A stretch of DNA of 64,000 bases from assembly GCA_041395105.1 (NCBI GenBank), contig JAWLBB010000005.1:124001-188000 (forward strand), written 5' to 3'. A program made the translations under genes and the position numbers. This DNA comes from Opitutaceae bacterium (GTDB taxonomy: Bacteria; Verrucomicrobiota; Verrucomicrobiia; Opitutales; Opitutaceae). The notes below the pieces were generated by a model. That model did no database searches. It was not told the origin of the DNA and saw only the letters and a program-made list of their open reading frames with translations. Shown in pieces: positions 44,644 through 53,131 of this stretch (positions within the stretch are counted from its first letter, which is position 1; each line of letters begins with the position of its first letter).

Positions 44644-45362
44644 TGATGTCCTCGAAAAGCGAATACCAAACTCCCCTGACAACTCAGGACCTCCTTGAAA
44701 TTCGCTTGATCGAACTCGCGACATACCTCGACGGCGAAATCGGTGACGATCAATACCCGCTTTGGGTGCGCTCAAACGGAGCTTTTCTCGCAAAAAAGAT
44801 CGCCCCAAAGATCTGGTTGAAGCGAGCAAGTGCAGATCCCAATGCCTTCATGAAGGGATTGATCACTGGTTTTTGCCTATGGCTCAGTGACCAACCGATT
44901 GATTCGCTTTTGAGAGACGCCAATCACACCAAAACTGGCAGGGTCATACGAACCTCCGGGATTCCAGACCTCGCTCGAATCAGGCTCTGCGACGCTCTCC
45001 GAGTAGCCCCAAAGATTCCGGATCACGTAAAGAAAAAGACAAAACAGACTGTTATAGCCGCCTTTCAAGCAGGAGAACACAGATCCCCATTCTTTCATGG
45101 ATTCGCCATCGGGCTCGATTTCACGGAATCCTTCGATGAGATCGAGCATACCAGGCACAGAGTCGGACCTTCCGGAAAACTCCCCTTGCGGATTTACCTT
45201 TGGCTTAGGTGGCCAGAATTTGAAGCCATGAGCAATATCTCTAGGGCATACGAGAGGTGCAAAGCCGCCTTTGATTCGATTGGCGAAAGCGAGATCGTTG
45301 GGGATCAAGATTCATTTCGGCGGTTTTGTAATCGCTTGGGGCTTTCCTACAAGGAGACATAG
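44643..45362 (+). CDS. Hypothetical protein coupled to the integrase
   Basis: I do not recognise this 239-residue protein. It is helical, without a signal or membrane segment. Notable pieces are LIELATYLDGEIGDDQYPLW, FMKGLITGFCLWLS, a near repetition FFHGFAIGLDFT, and a C-terminal segment FRRFCNRLGLSYKE. The start overlaps the integrase stop by one base. Its place between integrase and excisionase suggests a role in recombination or control of element excision. Confidence 0.7.
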   Translation: MMSSKSEYQTPLTTQDLLEIRLIELATYLDGEIGDDQYPLWVRSNGAFLAKKIAPKIWLKRASADPNAFMKGLITGFCLWLSDQPIDSLLRDANHTKTGRVIRTSGIPDLARIRLCDALRVAPKIPDHVKKKTKQTVIAAFQAGEHRSPFFHGFAIGLDFTESFDEIEHTRHRVGPSGKLPLRIYLWLRWPEFEAMSNISRAYERCKAAFDSIGESEIVGDQDSFRRFCNRLGLSYKET

Positions 45363-45377
45363 CATGCCAAAGAGGGA

Positions 45378-45404
45378 GGACATTTTCGGCAGCCGAAAAT
45401 GTCC
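45378..45404. promoter_or_regulatory. Perfect 12-bp inverted repeat before the excisionase-like gene
   Basis: The arms GGACATTTTCGG and CCGAAAATGTCC are separated by CAG, 40 bases before the excisionase-like start. It could be an operator or a hairpin that slows the transcript between the integrase and the replication genes. Confidence 0.5.
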
Positions 45405-45443
45405 CTGAGTGCGCTGAAGCGATCTCTGTCAAACTGGAGGAGT

Positions 45444-45662
45444 ATGAGAAATACTCCAGATAACCACTATCATCCAGAGCGACGCCGTCTCGCTCTTTCC
45501 CGTCATGAAGCCGCAGGTATTCTCGGCATCAGCCCGATCAGCATTGATCGGCTCGTCAAGCGAGGGCTCCTGAAGCCTTCTCGCGCCACCCGTCGTCCTC
45601 TCTTCCCCGTATGGGAACTCGAGCGCTTTCTTCGCGATACGTCTAAGGAGATCAAGCTATGA
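45444..45662 (+). CDS. Excisionase/MerR-like helix-turn-helix protein
   Basis: This 72-residue protein has an HTH_17-type winged helix: LALSRHEAAGILGISPISID followed by RLVKRGLLKPS and FPVWELERFL. The start at 45444 is preceded by a strong ribosome-binding site, GGAGGAG; a longer in-frame start at 45399 was rejected. The last four bases overlap the primase-like start (ATGA). Proteins of this type control direction of recombination or act as repressors. Confidence 0.82.
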   Translation: MRNTPDNHYHPERRRLALSRHEAAGILGISPISIDRLVKRGLLKPSRATRRPLFPVWELERFLRDTSKEIKL

Positions 45663-46654
45663 ACAACCATCGATGGATCCCAAAGAAGACACTCGAGAAA
45701 CTGGATAATCCGGCCTCATCGGGTGCCAGGCACCAACAAATAATCGAGATTTCGTCCTCACTTGTCTCCTGCGGTTTCGGTGACGACCAGATATTCACCA
45801 TGCTTCGACCAAATTACGACTCGGGTGTCAGTGATTCCGAAATCCTCTCAATCATCAAATGGGCCAGAGCGAAGATCGGTACCAATCCAGCAAACGGCTT
45901 TCGTCCTTTAGGTCGAATCGCGATATTGCCGCCAAACCAGAGGCGTCCCTCACCTTCGAGAGACGCGAAACCCCGAATCAATCCCGTTTGTGCCATTCAT
46001 CGCTATTTGGAAGGCAAATACATCGAGGAAGCTGACCTCTGGGAGATTTCTCCAATCCGGCCACTGGATTCATACAAAGGCGATGCTTTCCTCTTGATTT
46101 CGAACCTATTCAAGCAAGGGGAAATGGTAAATATCGTTTCCCAGTGCCGATTTGAAAATGGAAAAGCGACCCCTTTGGGATACGGGGAAACGTTAACAAG
46201 AGGGGAATGGCTCTCGCGAATACGGAACGGAAAGCTCCCGAACGGCAAAGCGGGGGTTTGGATTAGGCCAAACCCTATGGACGGGAGAGGCGTCTCCGAC
46301 GAAAACGTGACTTCCTTTCGATATCTGCTTGTTGAATTCGACGAAATACCGCTTTCCGATCAACTCCCATTCGTCGCTCGTTTAAGGCTTCCAATTTCCG
46401 CGATAATCTCCAGTGGAGGAAAGTCCTTTCATGCTTGGGTTCGAATAGCTGCAAAGGACCGAAACGATTTCCGAAAACAGGCAAACCTGATTTTCAAAGT
46501 ATTGGCCCCATACGGGCTAGATACTTCAAACAAAAACCCCAGCCGTTTGAGCCGACTACCGGGAGTCCATCGAGAGATCGGAGGAAAAGGCGACAATCGC
46601 CAGCGCCTCATTTATCTGAACCCAAACCCGACAATCAGGAGGATCTTCGAATGA
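45659..46654 (+). CDS. Primase-like protein (archaeo-eukaryotic primase / PrimPol type)
   Basis: This 331-residue protein has an N-terminal PriCT-like helical region (LVSCGFGDDQIFTMLRPNYD, residues about 34-54). The AEP-like catalytic part follows: Glu226 and Asp228 (LLVEFDE), the Ser252-Gly-Gly-Lys-Ser-Phe-His258 motif (SGGKSFHAW), and Asn/Arg in NKNPSRLSRLPG. Those motifs match mobile-element primases that make primers for element replication. The stop overlaps the ATPase start by four bases. Assignment is by motifs and context. Confidence 0.75.
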   Translation: MNNHRWIPKKTLEKLDNPASSGARHQQIIEISSSLVSCGFGDDQIFTMLRPNYDSGVSDSEILSIIKWARAKIGTNPANGFRPLGRIAILPPNQRRPSPSRDAKPRINPVCAIHRYLEGKYIEEADLWEISPIRPLDSYKGDAFLLISNLFKQGEMVNIVSQCRFENGKATPLGYGETLTRGEWLSRIRNGKLPNGKAGVWIRPNPMDGRGVSDENVTSFRYLLVEFDEIPLSDQLPFVARLRLPISAIISSGGKSFHAWVRIAAKDRNDFRKQANLIFKVLAPYGLDTSNKNPSRLSRLPGVHREIGGKGDNRQRLIYLNPNPTIRRIFE

Positions 46655-47730
46655 AGATATCGGAAATAATCGGTTTCGCCCGGGAAATGGCCACCTCCGA
46701 ACCTGAAATCGAAACCAAGGTTTCATTGCCGCCTATCGAGTTCCGCAAACCAAGCGAGATCCTTGCCTACGTGCCACCTGAAGGTTCACTCATGGTTGGC
46801 GATCATCACATCGTCAAAGGTGCAATCTCAGTCCTCGCGGGAGCCCCAGGGGTGGGTAAGAGCCGAGCAGCCATAGCTCTGGCCATAGCAGGAGCTACAG
46901 GCAAATCATGGTTCGACCTCAACGTTCATCAGCGCTTCCGAACGGCAATCATCCAAAGCGAGAACGGACCTTTCCGCCTGAAGAAGGAACTCGAGGCGAT
47001 CGGGATTCCCGGCCTCAACGAATTTATCCGCATTTCGCCGCCCCCTGAAGGCTCTCTCAACTTTTTCGAGCCCGGATTCATTCTGGCCGTCAGAGAAATG
47101 AAAGAAGAGTTCTGCCCAGATTTGATCGTAATTGATCCATGGACGGCGACCGTTTCCGACGACAAGTCAAAGGATTTCAGAGAGACCATCAACCAACTCA
47201 GGTTCGTGATCGGAAACAGTGACAGAAGCCCCGCCATCCTGATCATAGCCCACACACGAAAGCCAAAGAGCGGCGATTTGATTCCACAGGGCAGAAGCTC
47301 CATGCACGAGGTCGCAGGGTCCTATGTCCTAACTTCGCACTCACGCTCAGTTTTCAACCTTTTCGCTGCCTACGACGATCCGCAAGACGATCGGGTTATC
47401 TTCATCAACTCCAAGAATAACGACGGCGAGATGGCTCCCCGATCGGCATGGCACAGAAAGAACGGCCTCTTTGAACCGTGCCCCAACTTCGACTGGCAAG
47501 AGTTCGAGCAGCAGCACGAACGAAAAGGGAGGGCCATGGTAAGCCTATCGGACATTAGAGCGATCTTCGATGGTCCGACAAAGAATATGAGGAAAAGCAA
47601 AGCTGTTCCAAAGCTCATGGAACTTACCGGATGTTCAAATTCCGTTGCCTACGAAGCCCTACGGATCGATGGGAAATTCGCCAATCATCTCGAGAAAGTC
47701 GGCGATTTCATCTGCCTGAGGCAGCCTTGA
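46651..47730 (+). CDS. RepA-like RecA-superfamily ATPase (AAA_25)
   Basis: This 359-residue protein has a Walker A at residues 64-71 (GAPGVGKS) and a Walker B region near DLIVIDPWTA. A RecA-type fold is indicated by LIIAHTRKPKSGD and AGSYVLTSHSR, with a winged-helix tail (MELTGCSNSVAYEAL). The start at 46651 is preceded by AGGAGG. It is coupled to the primase-like gene by a four-base overlap. Together they form a replication module as in satellites and small plasmids. Confidence 0.82.
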   Translation: MKISEIIGFAREMATSEPEIETKVSLPPIEFRKPSEILAYVPPEGSLMVGDHHIVKGAISVLAGAPGVGKSRAAIALAIAGATGKSWFDLNVHQRFRTAIIQSENGPFRLKKELEAIGIPGLNEFIRISPPPEGSLNFFEPGFILAVREMKEEFCPDLIVIDPWTATVSDDKSKDFRETINQLRFVIGNSDRSPAILIIAHTRKPKSGDLIPQGRSSMHEVAGSYVLTSHSRSVFNLFAAYDDPQDDRVIFINSKNNDGEMAPRSAWHRKNGLFEPCPNFDWQEFEQQHERKGRAMVSLSDIRAIFDGPTKNMRKSKAVPKLMELTGCSNSVAYEALRIDGKFANHLEKVGDFICLRQP

Positions 47731-47731
47731 T

Positions 47732-47775
47732 TTTTCCGAGTCCGAGCCCCCCTACGGGAACTAGGACTCGGAAAA
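47732..47775. repeat. Inverted repeat between ATPase and nuclease genes
   Basis: TTTTCCGAGTCC and GGACTCGGAAAA are exact inverted arms around a 20-base loop, just after the ATPase stop. There is no 3' T-run on either strand, so it is a weak terminator candidate or attenuator. Confidence 0.5.
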
Positions 47776-47885
47776 TGAGTCGCTCCGATCTGACGAGGCC
47801 CTTCAAAACGTCCCCTAAACGGCATAAGCTATTGACCGATAGGTTCTTGATCGCTATTCACAAACTTGAACAGGAAGCCCCATGA
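47775..47885 (+). CDS. Possible small basic protein coupled to the nuclease gene
   Basis: This 36-codon frame (SRSDLTRPFKTSPKRHKLL then AIHKLEQEAP) opens from the inverted repeat and ends with ATGA overlap on the nuclease start, as other gene pairs in this module do. Such overlap supports translation, but no ribosome-binding site is clear and the length is small. Confidence 0.35.
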   Translation: MSRSDLTRPFKTSPKRHKLLTDRFLIAIHKLEQEAP

Positions 47886-49417
47886 AAATCGCCAAGGCCG
47901 TCGAAAGTATCGGAACCATCACTGAACTGAAACGAATTTCGAGCGCTTATGTGATCGATTATCGAAACTTGTCGGATGATGACGTCCGAAAAGCTCTTCT
48001 GAAGACTGCACCACAGTACTACTTCGCGACAAATGTTCAGTCGGCTCTCGACAGTCTCTTCTTTCACCAGGACCGGCAACACCGAATACTCTCACGCCTT
48101 ATCCTAAAGGAAGTCCTGCTTAACGAAGACAATTTCCTAGCGCCCAAAAAGGAAACCGAGGACTCAATAATCAGCTATGAACAGTCGATCGTTGATCGAT
48201 CAAACGAAGACCTGATTCAAAAGACCAGTCAGCGTTCAAACTCGCTTGAACTCTTCAAGTTCCTGGTAGAAACCGCTTGGGAGAATAACGCTTCGATTTC
48301 GATAGATGAAAAAAACCTTCTAGAAAAGGTTCGATCACGCCTCAAAATAACCGAGGGAGAATACCGAATCCTTGAGGCAAAGCTTGGCAAGTTTCCAAAG
48401 GAAGGGAACCAACTTCACACGCGATCAGAAATCGAAGAAACAAGGCGTCTGCTCCAGACAAAAGGGATTCTCTTTTCGATTCGCAACACAGACGGAACCG
48501 ATTTCGACCTTATCCCCGAAGAGATCGCTGAAGTTCTTCGGAGCATTCTGGGAATCCAAATCAAGAGGCACGGATACAGTGAGATGCTTGCCTACAAATT
48601 CGTTCGCTCAAAGAAATACTGTCGAGACATTCTCACGAAGTGTGAGATCGATACAGAAAAGAACCTCACCCTTGAAGAGCTACAAAAAGTCATAATCGGG
48701 CAAGTTCCGCCAAGCAAGCTTCTCGGAGGTACCTCACCTCGAGACGGGCTAGACATTTCAGACCTCAAGAAATGGTGTTCCGAACTAAATCTCGCGGTTT
48801 CAGGGACGAAGCCGGAAATGATAGAACGAATCATCCATTTCTACGATAACCTTCTGCAGAAAGACGATTCAATCGACGACGAACGAGCGCTTTGGTACGA
48901 GCATTTCGAACGTTTCGCAGCTCGTGACCTAACATTCCTTCGCGGACAGCAATTGATTGAAAAAGACTTGGAATGCGAATCCCACTTCGAGGACGCGACG
49001 GATTTCTTGTTCGAAAAGCGATTGCATCACAAACCTCTAGAACTTATCGGGTCCGCTCATCCGGACGGCATGCTGTCCTATCAAGACAAGATCATCTGCT
49101 GGGACAACAAATCGAAAGAGACCCCAGTTCACCTAAAAGATCACCTGAAGCAGTTTGAAGGATACATAAAATCCTCCGAGCGACCCGTGGCTGGCTTCTG
49201 GGTAATTGGTCCAGATTTCACCCCTGAATCAAGCCTGCTTGCGATGCAATTCACTGTAGAATCCGGTGTCACTATCACGCTTATCAAGGCAAGCGAACTA
49301 AAGAGCATCGCCGAGAGATGGGAGCAGAAATTCGGTTCTTCTTCAGACGAACCATTCCCACTGGGCTATCTAATACAGCCGGGTTACCTAAACTCCGAAC
49401 TCATTGCCGCATTCTAG
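47882..49417 (+). CDS. SAP-domain protein with PD-(D/E)XK-like nuclease domain
   Basis: This 511-residue protein has a SAP-like DNA-binding helical segment at about residues 288-322 (GLDISDLKKWCSELNLAVSG). A C-terminal restriction-endonuclease-like part follows: Asp395 in HPDGML, a strand, then Asp408-Asn-Lys410 (ICWDNKSK), the D-xx-D-x-K pattern. Residues 1-270 are helical and not recognised. It lacks a cognate methylase, so it is more likely a defence effector nuclease than a restriction enzyme. The 64-base gap downstream to the STAND operon may separate two transcription units. Confidence 0.72.
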   Translation: MKIAKAVESIGTITELKRISSAYVIDYRNLSDDDVRKALLKTAPQYYFATNVQSALDSLFFHQDRQHRILSRLILKEVLLNEDNFLAPKKETEDSIISYEQSIVDRSNEDLIQKTSQRSNSLELFKFLVETAWENNASISIDEKNLLEKVRSRLKITEGEYRILEAKLGKFPKEGNQLHTRSEIEETRRLLQTKGILFSIRNTDGTDFDLIPEEIAEVLRSILGIQIKRHGYSEMLAYKFVRSKKYCRDILTKCEIDTEKNLTLEELQKVIIGQVPPSKLLGGTSPRDGLDISDLKKWCSELNLAVSGTKPEMIERIIHFYDNLLQKDDSIDDERALWYEHFERFAARDLTFLRGQQLIEKDLECESHFEDATDFLFEKRLHHKPLELIGSAHPDGMLSYQDKIICWDNKSKETPVHLKDHLKQFEGYIKSSERPVAGFWVIGPDFTPESSLLAMQFTVESGVTITLIKASELKSIAERWEQKFGSSSDEPFPLGYLIQPGYLNSELIAAF

Positions 49418-49481
49418 GTAGCACAATCTGCCTCTTCCGACTCAAATAATAGCTTCAAAACAGCCGTAGACATTGACTAGA

Positions 49482-50966
49482 ATGACCACACCCGAGGCGC
49501 TCGAAAAAATCAATAGAGCAATCGGCACCCTTAAACACCAAATAGAAGCCGACAACACGGCGGGTTTCTATTCAAAGAACCGCCTACTCGAAGACCTATT
49601 CCTCCCTATTTTGAGGATCGTACTACACTCTCCTAGTCTTCGTAATCTCAATCAAGAGTCAACGAACTTCCCACACGTGGATCTAGCCGACGATCAGGAA
49701 AGGGTCGCTATCCAAGTCACAACCGAGCGAACAGCAAAGAAAGTGACTAGCACCATTGAGGGATTTATTGATTGTAACTATCACAAGCGGTGGAGCCGTT
49801 TAGTGTTTCTCGTTCTTTCAAACCCAGACCCCAAATACAATGGTACCTCCAGAAAGAATTGGGCACGATTAATTAGTGGAAAGTTTCAATTTCATCCGGA
49901 AACCGATGTCCTTACTCCATCCACACTTTACGCCAATATCGCAGCTCTACTCCCCTCCGAAATCTCACAAATCCAAGAGATCTTCAATCAAAGCATTTTC
50001 GGAGAAAATCATATCGATATAAGAGCTCGACTTGAAAGCTCTGCCAATCGCCAACTTAGATATGAAATAGCAACCCGGAAGTATATCCCGGACATCTTTG
50101 TCGATACGCCCGCTGTAAAGGAAATTGCCCGCCATTTCACCCATCCCACTCTCTTCTTTCACCGAACCCTCGATTCATTTCGAAGACAAAATATCTTTCA
50201 CACCCAGGAACTCGCTCGAAAATCTGGTCTCCCAGAAATACAGCTTCCCGATTTCGGCGAATTTGAAAACCTCTCTTCGATTGATGGAGTCGAATTGGCG
50301 GCCAAAACTCTCTCGAAGGAGCTTCGCGACCTCCTAGAGCTCTTTGAGAAGTACAAGAAAATTAAGTACAATGCTCCTGATATATTTCCTATTGAAGACC
50401 GCTGCCGCAATTTCTACGAACAAAATATCTTCAATCTACAGAACACCGGCAGTAGTTGGGTATATAATCTTAGGGAGTTGCTTGTTGAACTTTCCGTCAT
50501 AGAAAAGAAAGTGTTCATACTAACCGGACGGGCAGGACAAGGAAAGACAAACTTCGTCTGCGACTTCATCCAGAACTTTCTGATACCTCACGATATTCCC
50601 TGCGCATACCTTAGCGGTCGGAGAATCGGCGCCACCTCAGAGAAGGGTATCTCAAGCGAGTTGACGCAAATCACCTTTGGTAGTGCCGCGAAATCATTCT
50701 CGGATTGGGCAAGTATCGTAAACAGCTATGCGATTAAGATCAACAAGCCCTTTGTAATCGTTATCGATGGACTGAACGAACATCACCGATTGACCGAATT
50801 CGCAGAGCAACTTGAATATTTCATAGATACGATATCCGACTATCCTGCTTTCAGGCTGTTGCTTACCTGTCGATCAGAGTTCTTTCGCCAGCGTTTTGAG
50901 CGCCTCACAGAGACTCCGACCGCCGAGAGAGTCTTTTACTTGAGCAAGCGAACGCCAACAGGATGA
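49482..50966 (+). CDS. SMEK-domain STAND-like NTPase, N-terminal part (frameshifted)
   Basis: This part is 494 residues. It begins with a SMEK-like domain at about residues 6-95 (TNFPHVDLAD then VAIQVTTERTAKKV, like the NYPxxDLxD...FQVT pattern). The NTPase has Walker A at 349-356 (GRAGQGKT) and Walker B at about Asp429 (VIVIDGLNEH). It ends at 50966, but the next 450 codons are open in the +1 frame, and the frames overlap between 50944 and 50963. The region GAACGCC there could be an insertion of four bases. A TTG at 49473 would be a longer start. SMEK-STAND proteins are found in defence islands. Confidence 0.8.
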   Translation: MTTPEALEKINRAIGTLKHQIEADNTAGFYSKNRLLEDLFLPILRIVLHSPSLRNLNQESTNFPHVDLADDQERVAIQVTTERTAKKVTSTIEGFIDCNYHKRWSRLVFLVLSNPDPKYNGTSRKNWARLISGKFQFHPETDVLTPSTLYANIAALLPSEISQIQEIFNQSIFGENHIDIRARLESSANRQLRYEIATRKYIPDIFVDTPAVKEIARHFTHPTLFFHRTLDSFRRQNIFHTQELARKSGLPEIQLPDFGEFENLSSIDGVELAAKTLSKELRDLLELFEKYKKIKYNAPDIFPIEDRCRNFYEQNIFNLQNTGSSWVYNLRELLVELSVIEKKVFILTGRAGQGKTNFVCDFIQNFLIPHDIPCAYLSGRRIGATSEKGISSELTQITFGSAAKSFSDWASIVNSYAIKINKPFVIVIDGLNEHHRLTEFAEQLEYFIDTISDYPAFRLLLTCRSEFFRQRFERLTETPTAERVFYLSKRTPTG

Positions 50967-52335
50967 AGACTTCTTTGAAAAACTGATCTCCGGTTACTTT
51001 CGCTACTTCTCAGTTATCGAAGATCGCGTCTCCCAGCACGCGAAAGATTCACTGAGAGGTGACGTACTCCTTCTCCGGTTTTTCTGTGAGGCCTACGGAG
51101 CGAGAGACAAAGAGAAGGACTATTCCCAACCAAGGATTTCGAATATTTACCGTGAAGAGATTTTTGAAATTTATCTTGAACGGAAGCTCAAAGCCGCAGG
51201 CCCCTATCTTGAGAAGATTACCAAAAGAATTGATCCCCGCGGATCAAGCGCAGAGTTACGCGCTGTTTTAGAACAGATCGTCGGCTCGATGATACAAACC
51301 GGAAGCTTCGTAGATATTCCTTTCTCAACTGTCCCAGCGGAGAAGCGAGACGCTCTCTTTGTATTGTTGGATGAAGAGATAATCCTCAGGCGAGATATAC
51401 CTGACCAAAACGAGGTCTTTCCAGACTCAGACGGCTCGTTGAACTTTACGTTTGATGAGTTTCGGGACTTCCTGATTGCTCAGTATCTTGTCCGAAAGTC
51501 CTGGAAGAAGAACGCCTCTGATTTTCAAGCTTTTGTGCAGCTATGCCAGCCCAAAGATTCACAAATCCTCGAGGGTATAAAGAGGTTTCTTTTTTACGCT
51601 TCTCGTAAGGCTAATAATCACGAATTTTACCAATACTATCAACATGAACCCTGGTACGCCGATGTCTACAGTGTTGAAGTGTTTAATGTTGATACGTCGT
51701 TACTACTTGATGACGACAAAACGCGTGTGACAGATCTACTCAGCGCACTTGAAAAGGAATCGCAGGAGGTAGCACGCAGATTAGCGGTTAGATGGAATTC
51801 CAGAGTCTATCCAACGCTTGGCTTAGGACTCTTGATCGACTTCGTTACTTCCTCACCTCCGAGCTTCTACTCCTATTTGCTACTAGAAACTTTTATCGAG
51901 AAGGCGCATATTAATGATGGTTCAAGCGTCAAAGCATTTTGTCATTTCATTTCTGATTCTATCCTTCCCGATTTCGACCCCTCTGCCTCCTCAGCTAGTG
52001 AATACCTTTTTAAGTTTCTGGTTCTCCTTCTGCCTTGCGGCGGCGGAGAAGATCTGAATAGCGATGCAGGTTTGGTTTACCGCAGTATCCTAGAAAACCA
52101 TCGAGAGTTTGGGCTTGCATTACTCGAGGGCGCTTTGTCCTATCCTTTTAGTGAGTTACAGCCATATCTTTGGAGATTGTTTTCTGTCGTGGCACCCGAA
52201 CTTGAATCCGATTGTCCACTGATCGAACGAGCCCGCGAAGAAGAACATCGGCTTCGATCTGAGGAATCAACTACCCGTCGCGAGATCAAACGTTTTCTCT
52301 CTCGAATCGGTCGTAAGAAAGTTGATCAGATATGA
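50944..52335 (+). CDS. SMEK-STAND NTPase, C-terminal part in the +1 frame
   Basis: This frame continues the same protein without its own start: after the shift it reads DEDFFEKLISGYFRYFSVI, then helical repeat-like segments to VDQI at 52335. Such long helical C-termini sense ligands in STAND proteins. A complete protein would be about 950 residues. The split may be a real inactivating mutation, a programmed frameshift or an assembly error. The stop overlaps the following start by four bases, which suggests that the full protein is normally made. Confidence 0.75.
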   Translation, partial: ASERQQDEDFFEKLISGYFRYFSVIEDRVSQHAKDSLRGDVLLLRFFCEAYGARDKEKDYSQPRISNIYREEIFEIYLERKLKAAGPYLEKITKRIDPRGSSAELRAVLEQIVGSMIQTGSFVDIPFSTVPAEKRDALFVLLDEEIILRRDIPDQNEVFPDSDGSLNFTFDEFRDFLIAQYLVRKSWKKNASDFQAFVQLCQPKDSQILEGIKRFLFYASRKANNHEFYQYYQHEPWYADVYSVEVFNVDTSLLLDDDKTRVTDLLSALEKESQEVARRLAVRWNSRVYPTLGLGLLIDFVTSSPPSFYSYLLLETFIEKAHINDGSSVKAFCHFISDSILPDFDPSASSASEYLFKFLVLLLPCGGGEDLNSDAGLVYRSILENHREFGLALLEGALSYPFSELQPYLWRLFSVVAPELESDCPLIERAREEEHRLRSEESTTRREIKRFLSRIGRKKVDQI

Positions 52336-52721
52336 TTATACCGCTTGGTAGCGACGAATCGCAGCGGCGCCCGTATCTCGTTTGCCTGAGTGGACCTGTT
52401 GAGATTGCTGAGATGCTCTCACGGGCCAAAGTCAGCGCGGGTTCCTATGCGGGAGCTCTCGTGACCTCATTACACGACGGAATTTTCCGGATGGCTCTCG
52501 ACTTGCGATATGATTTTCTCCGATACTACTCCGTAGAGTATAGAACGTTTGTCGAGTTCCTACAGAATCGATATACATTTCCGGAAGAGTCTATTCTTCA
52601 AGCAGATAGGTTTTTCGCGAAGGAATACCGAATCTACTTCTTTTATCCATATCAATGCTATCTCGAAGAGGAATTTGGCTTTGAACTCCTAAAAAGGATA
52701 TTTCCGGAGGAATCGAAATGA
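52332..52721 (+). CDS. Hypothetical protein, 129 residues, in the STAND/radical SAM operon
   Basis: I do not recognise this protein. It has VCLSGPVEIAEMLSRAKV near its start and an aromatic-rich middle (FLRYYSVEYRTFVEFLQNRY, then YRIYFFYPYQCYLEE). No signal or membrane segment is clear. It overlaps the STAND stop by four bases and the next start by four bases (ATGA in both), so it is tied tightly to both neighbours. Confidence 0.75.
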   Translation: MIIPLGSDESQRRPYLVCLSGPVEIAEMLSRAKVSAGSYAGALVTSLHDGIFRMALDLRYDFLRYYSVEYRTFVEFLQNRYTFPEESILQADRFFAKEYRIYFFYPYQCYLEEEFGFELLKRIFPEESK

Positions 52722-53131
52722 AAATTCGGGCAGGCTTCGTCACAAACAGTTCTTCCACCTCTTTCTTGATCATTTCCCAGGATGATCTCAATCCCTCAGA
52801 TTTTCTTTCACTTATGGGCGTCGACAAAGCCTCACCTCTTGTCGACCTCTTCCTTAGGTTGTTTGAGGATTTACTTGAGGGGATATGTTCCAATGTAGAC
52901 TTTGCCCATGTAGACCCCAATGCTCCTGTGGACAAGTGGTTCTCGCACCGGCCGGAAGGAATGTCTTCTTGGATGATTGAGAAGCTTAAGGACGCCCAAC
53001 GACGAGGCCTTAAGGCATACTATGGATTCCTAGATAGCGAGTCGGATTCGGTACAGATGTTCTTTTGTACAGACTCATTTGAAGCTGAGAGTGATAAAGT
53101 CTATATTAACGCGTTAAATTGCATTTGGTAA
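52718..53131 (+). CDS. Protein with N-terminal GFVTNSSSTSF motif
   Basis: This 137-residue protein begins MKIRAGFVTNSSSTSF, a serine-rich N-terminus I remember from uncharacterised phage and bacterial proteins (MKIRxGFVSNSSSSSF). The middle is acidic and helical (LVDLFLRLFEDLLEG), and it ends in a YINALNCIW tail. It could be a substrate or partner of the radical SAM enzyme that follows it, since its stop overlaps that start by one base. The function is unknown; the motif recollection needs a database check. Confidence 0.75.
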   Translation: MKIRAGFVTNSSSTSFLIISQDDLNPSDFLSLMGVDKASPLVDLFLRLFEDLLEGICSNVDFAHVDPNAPVDKWFSHRPEGMSSWMIEKLKDAQRRGLKAYYGFLDSESDSVQMFFCTDSFEAESDKVYINALNCIW

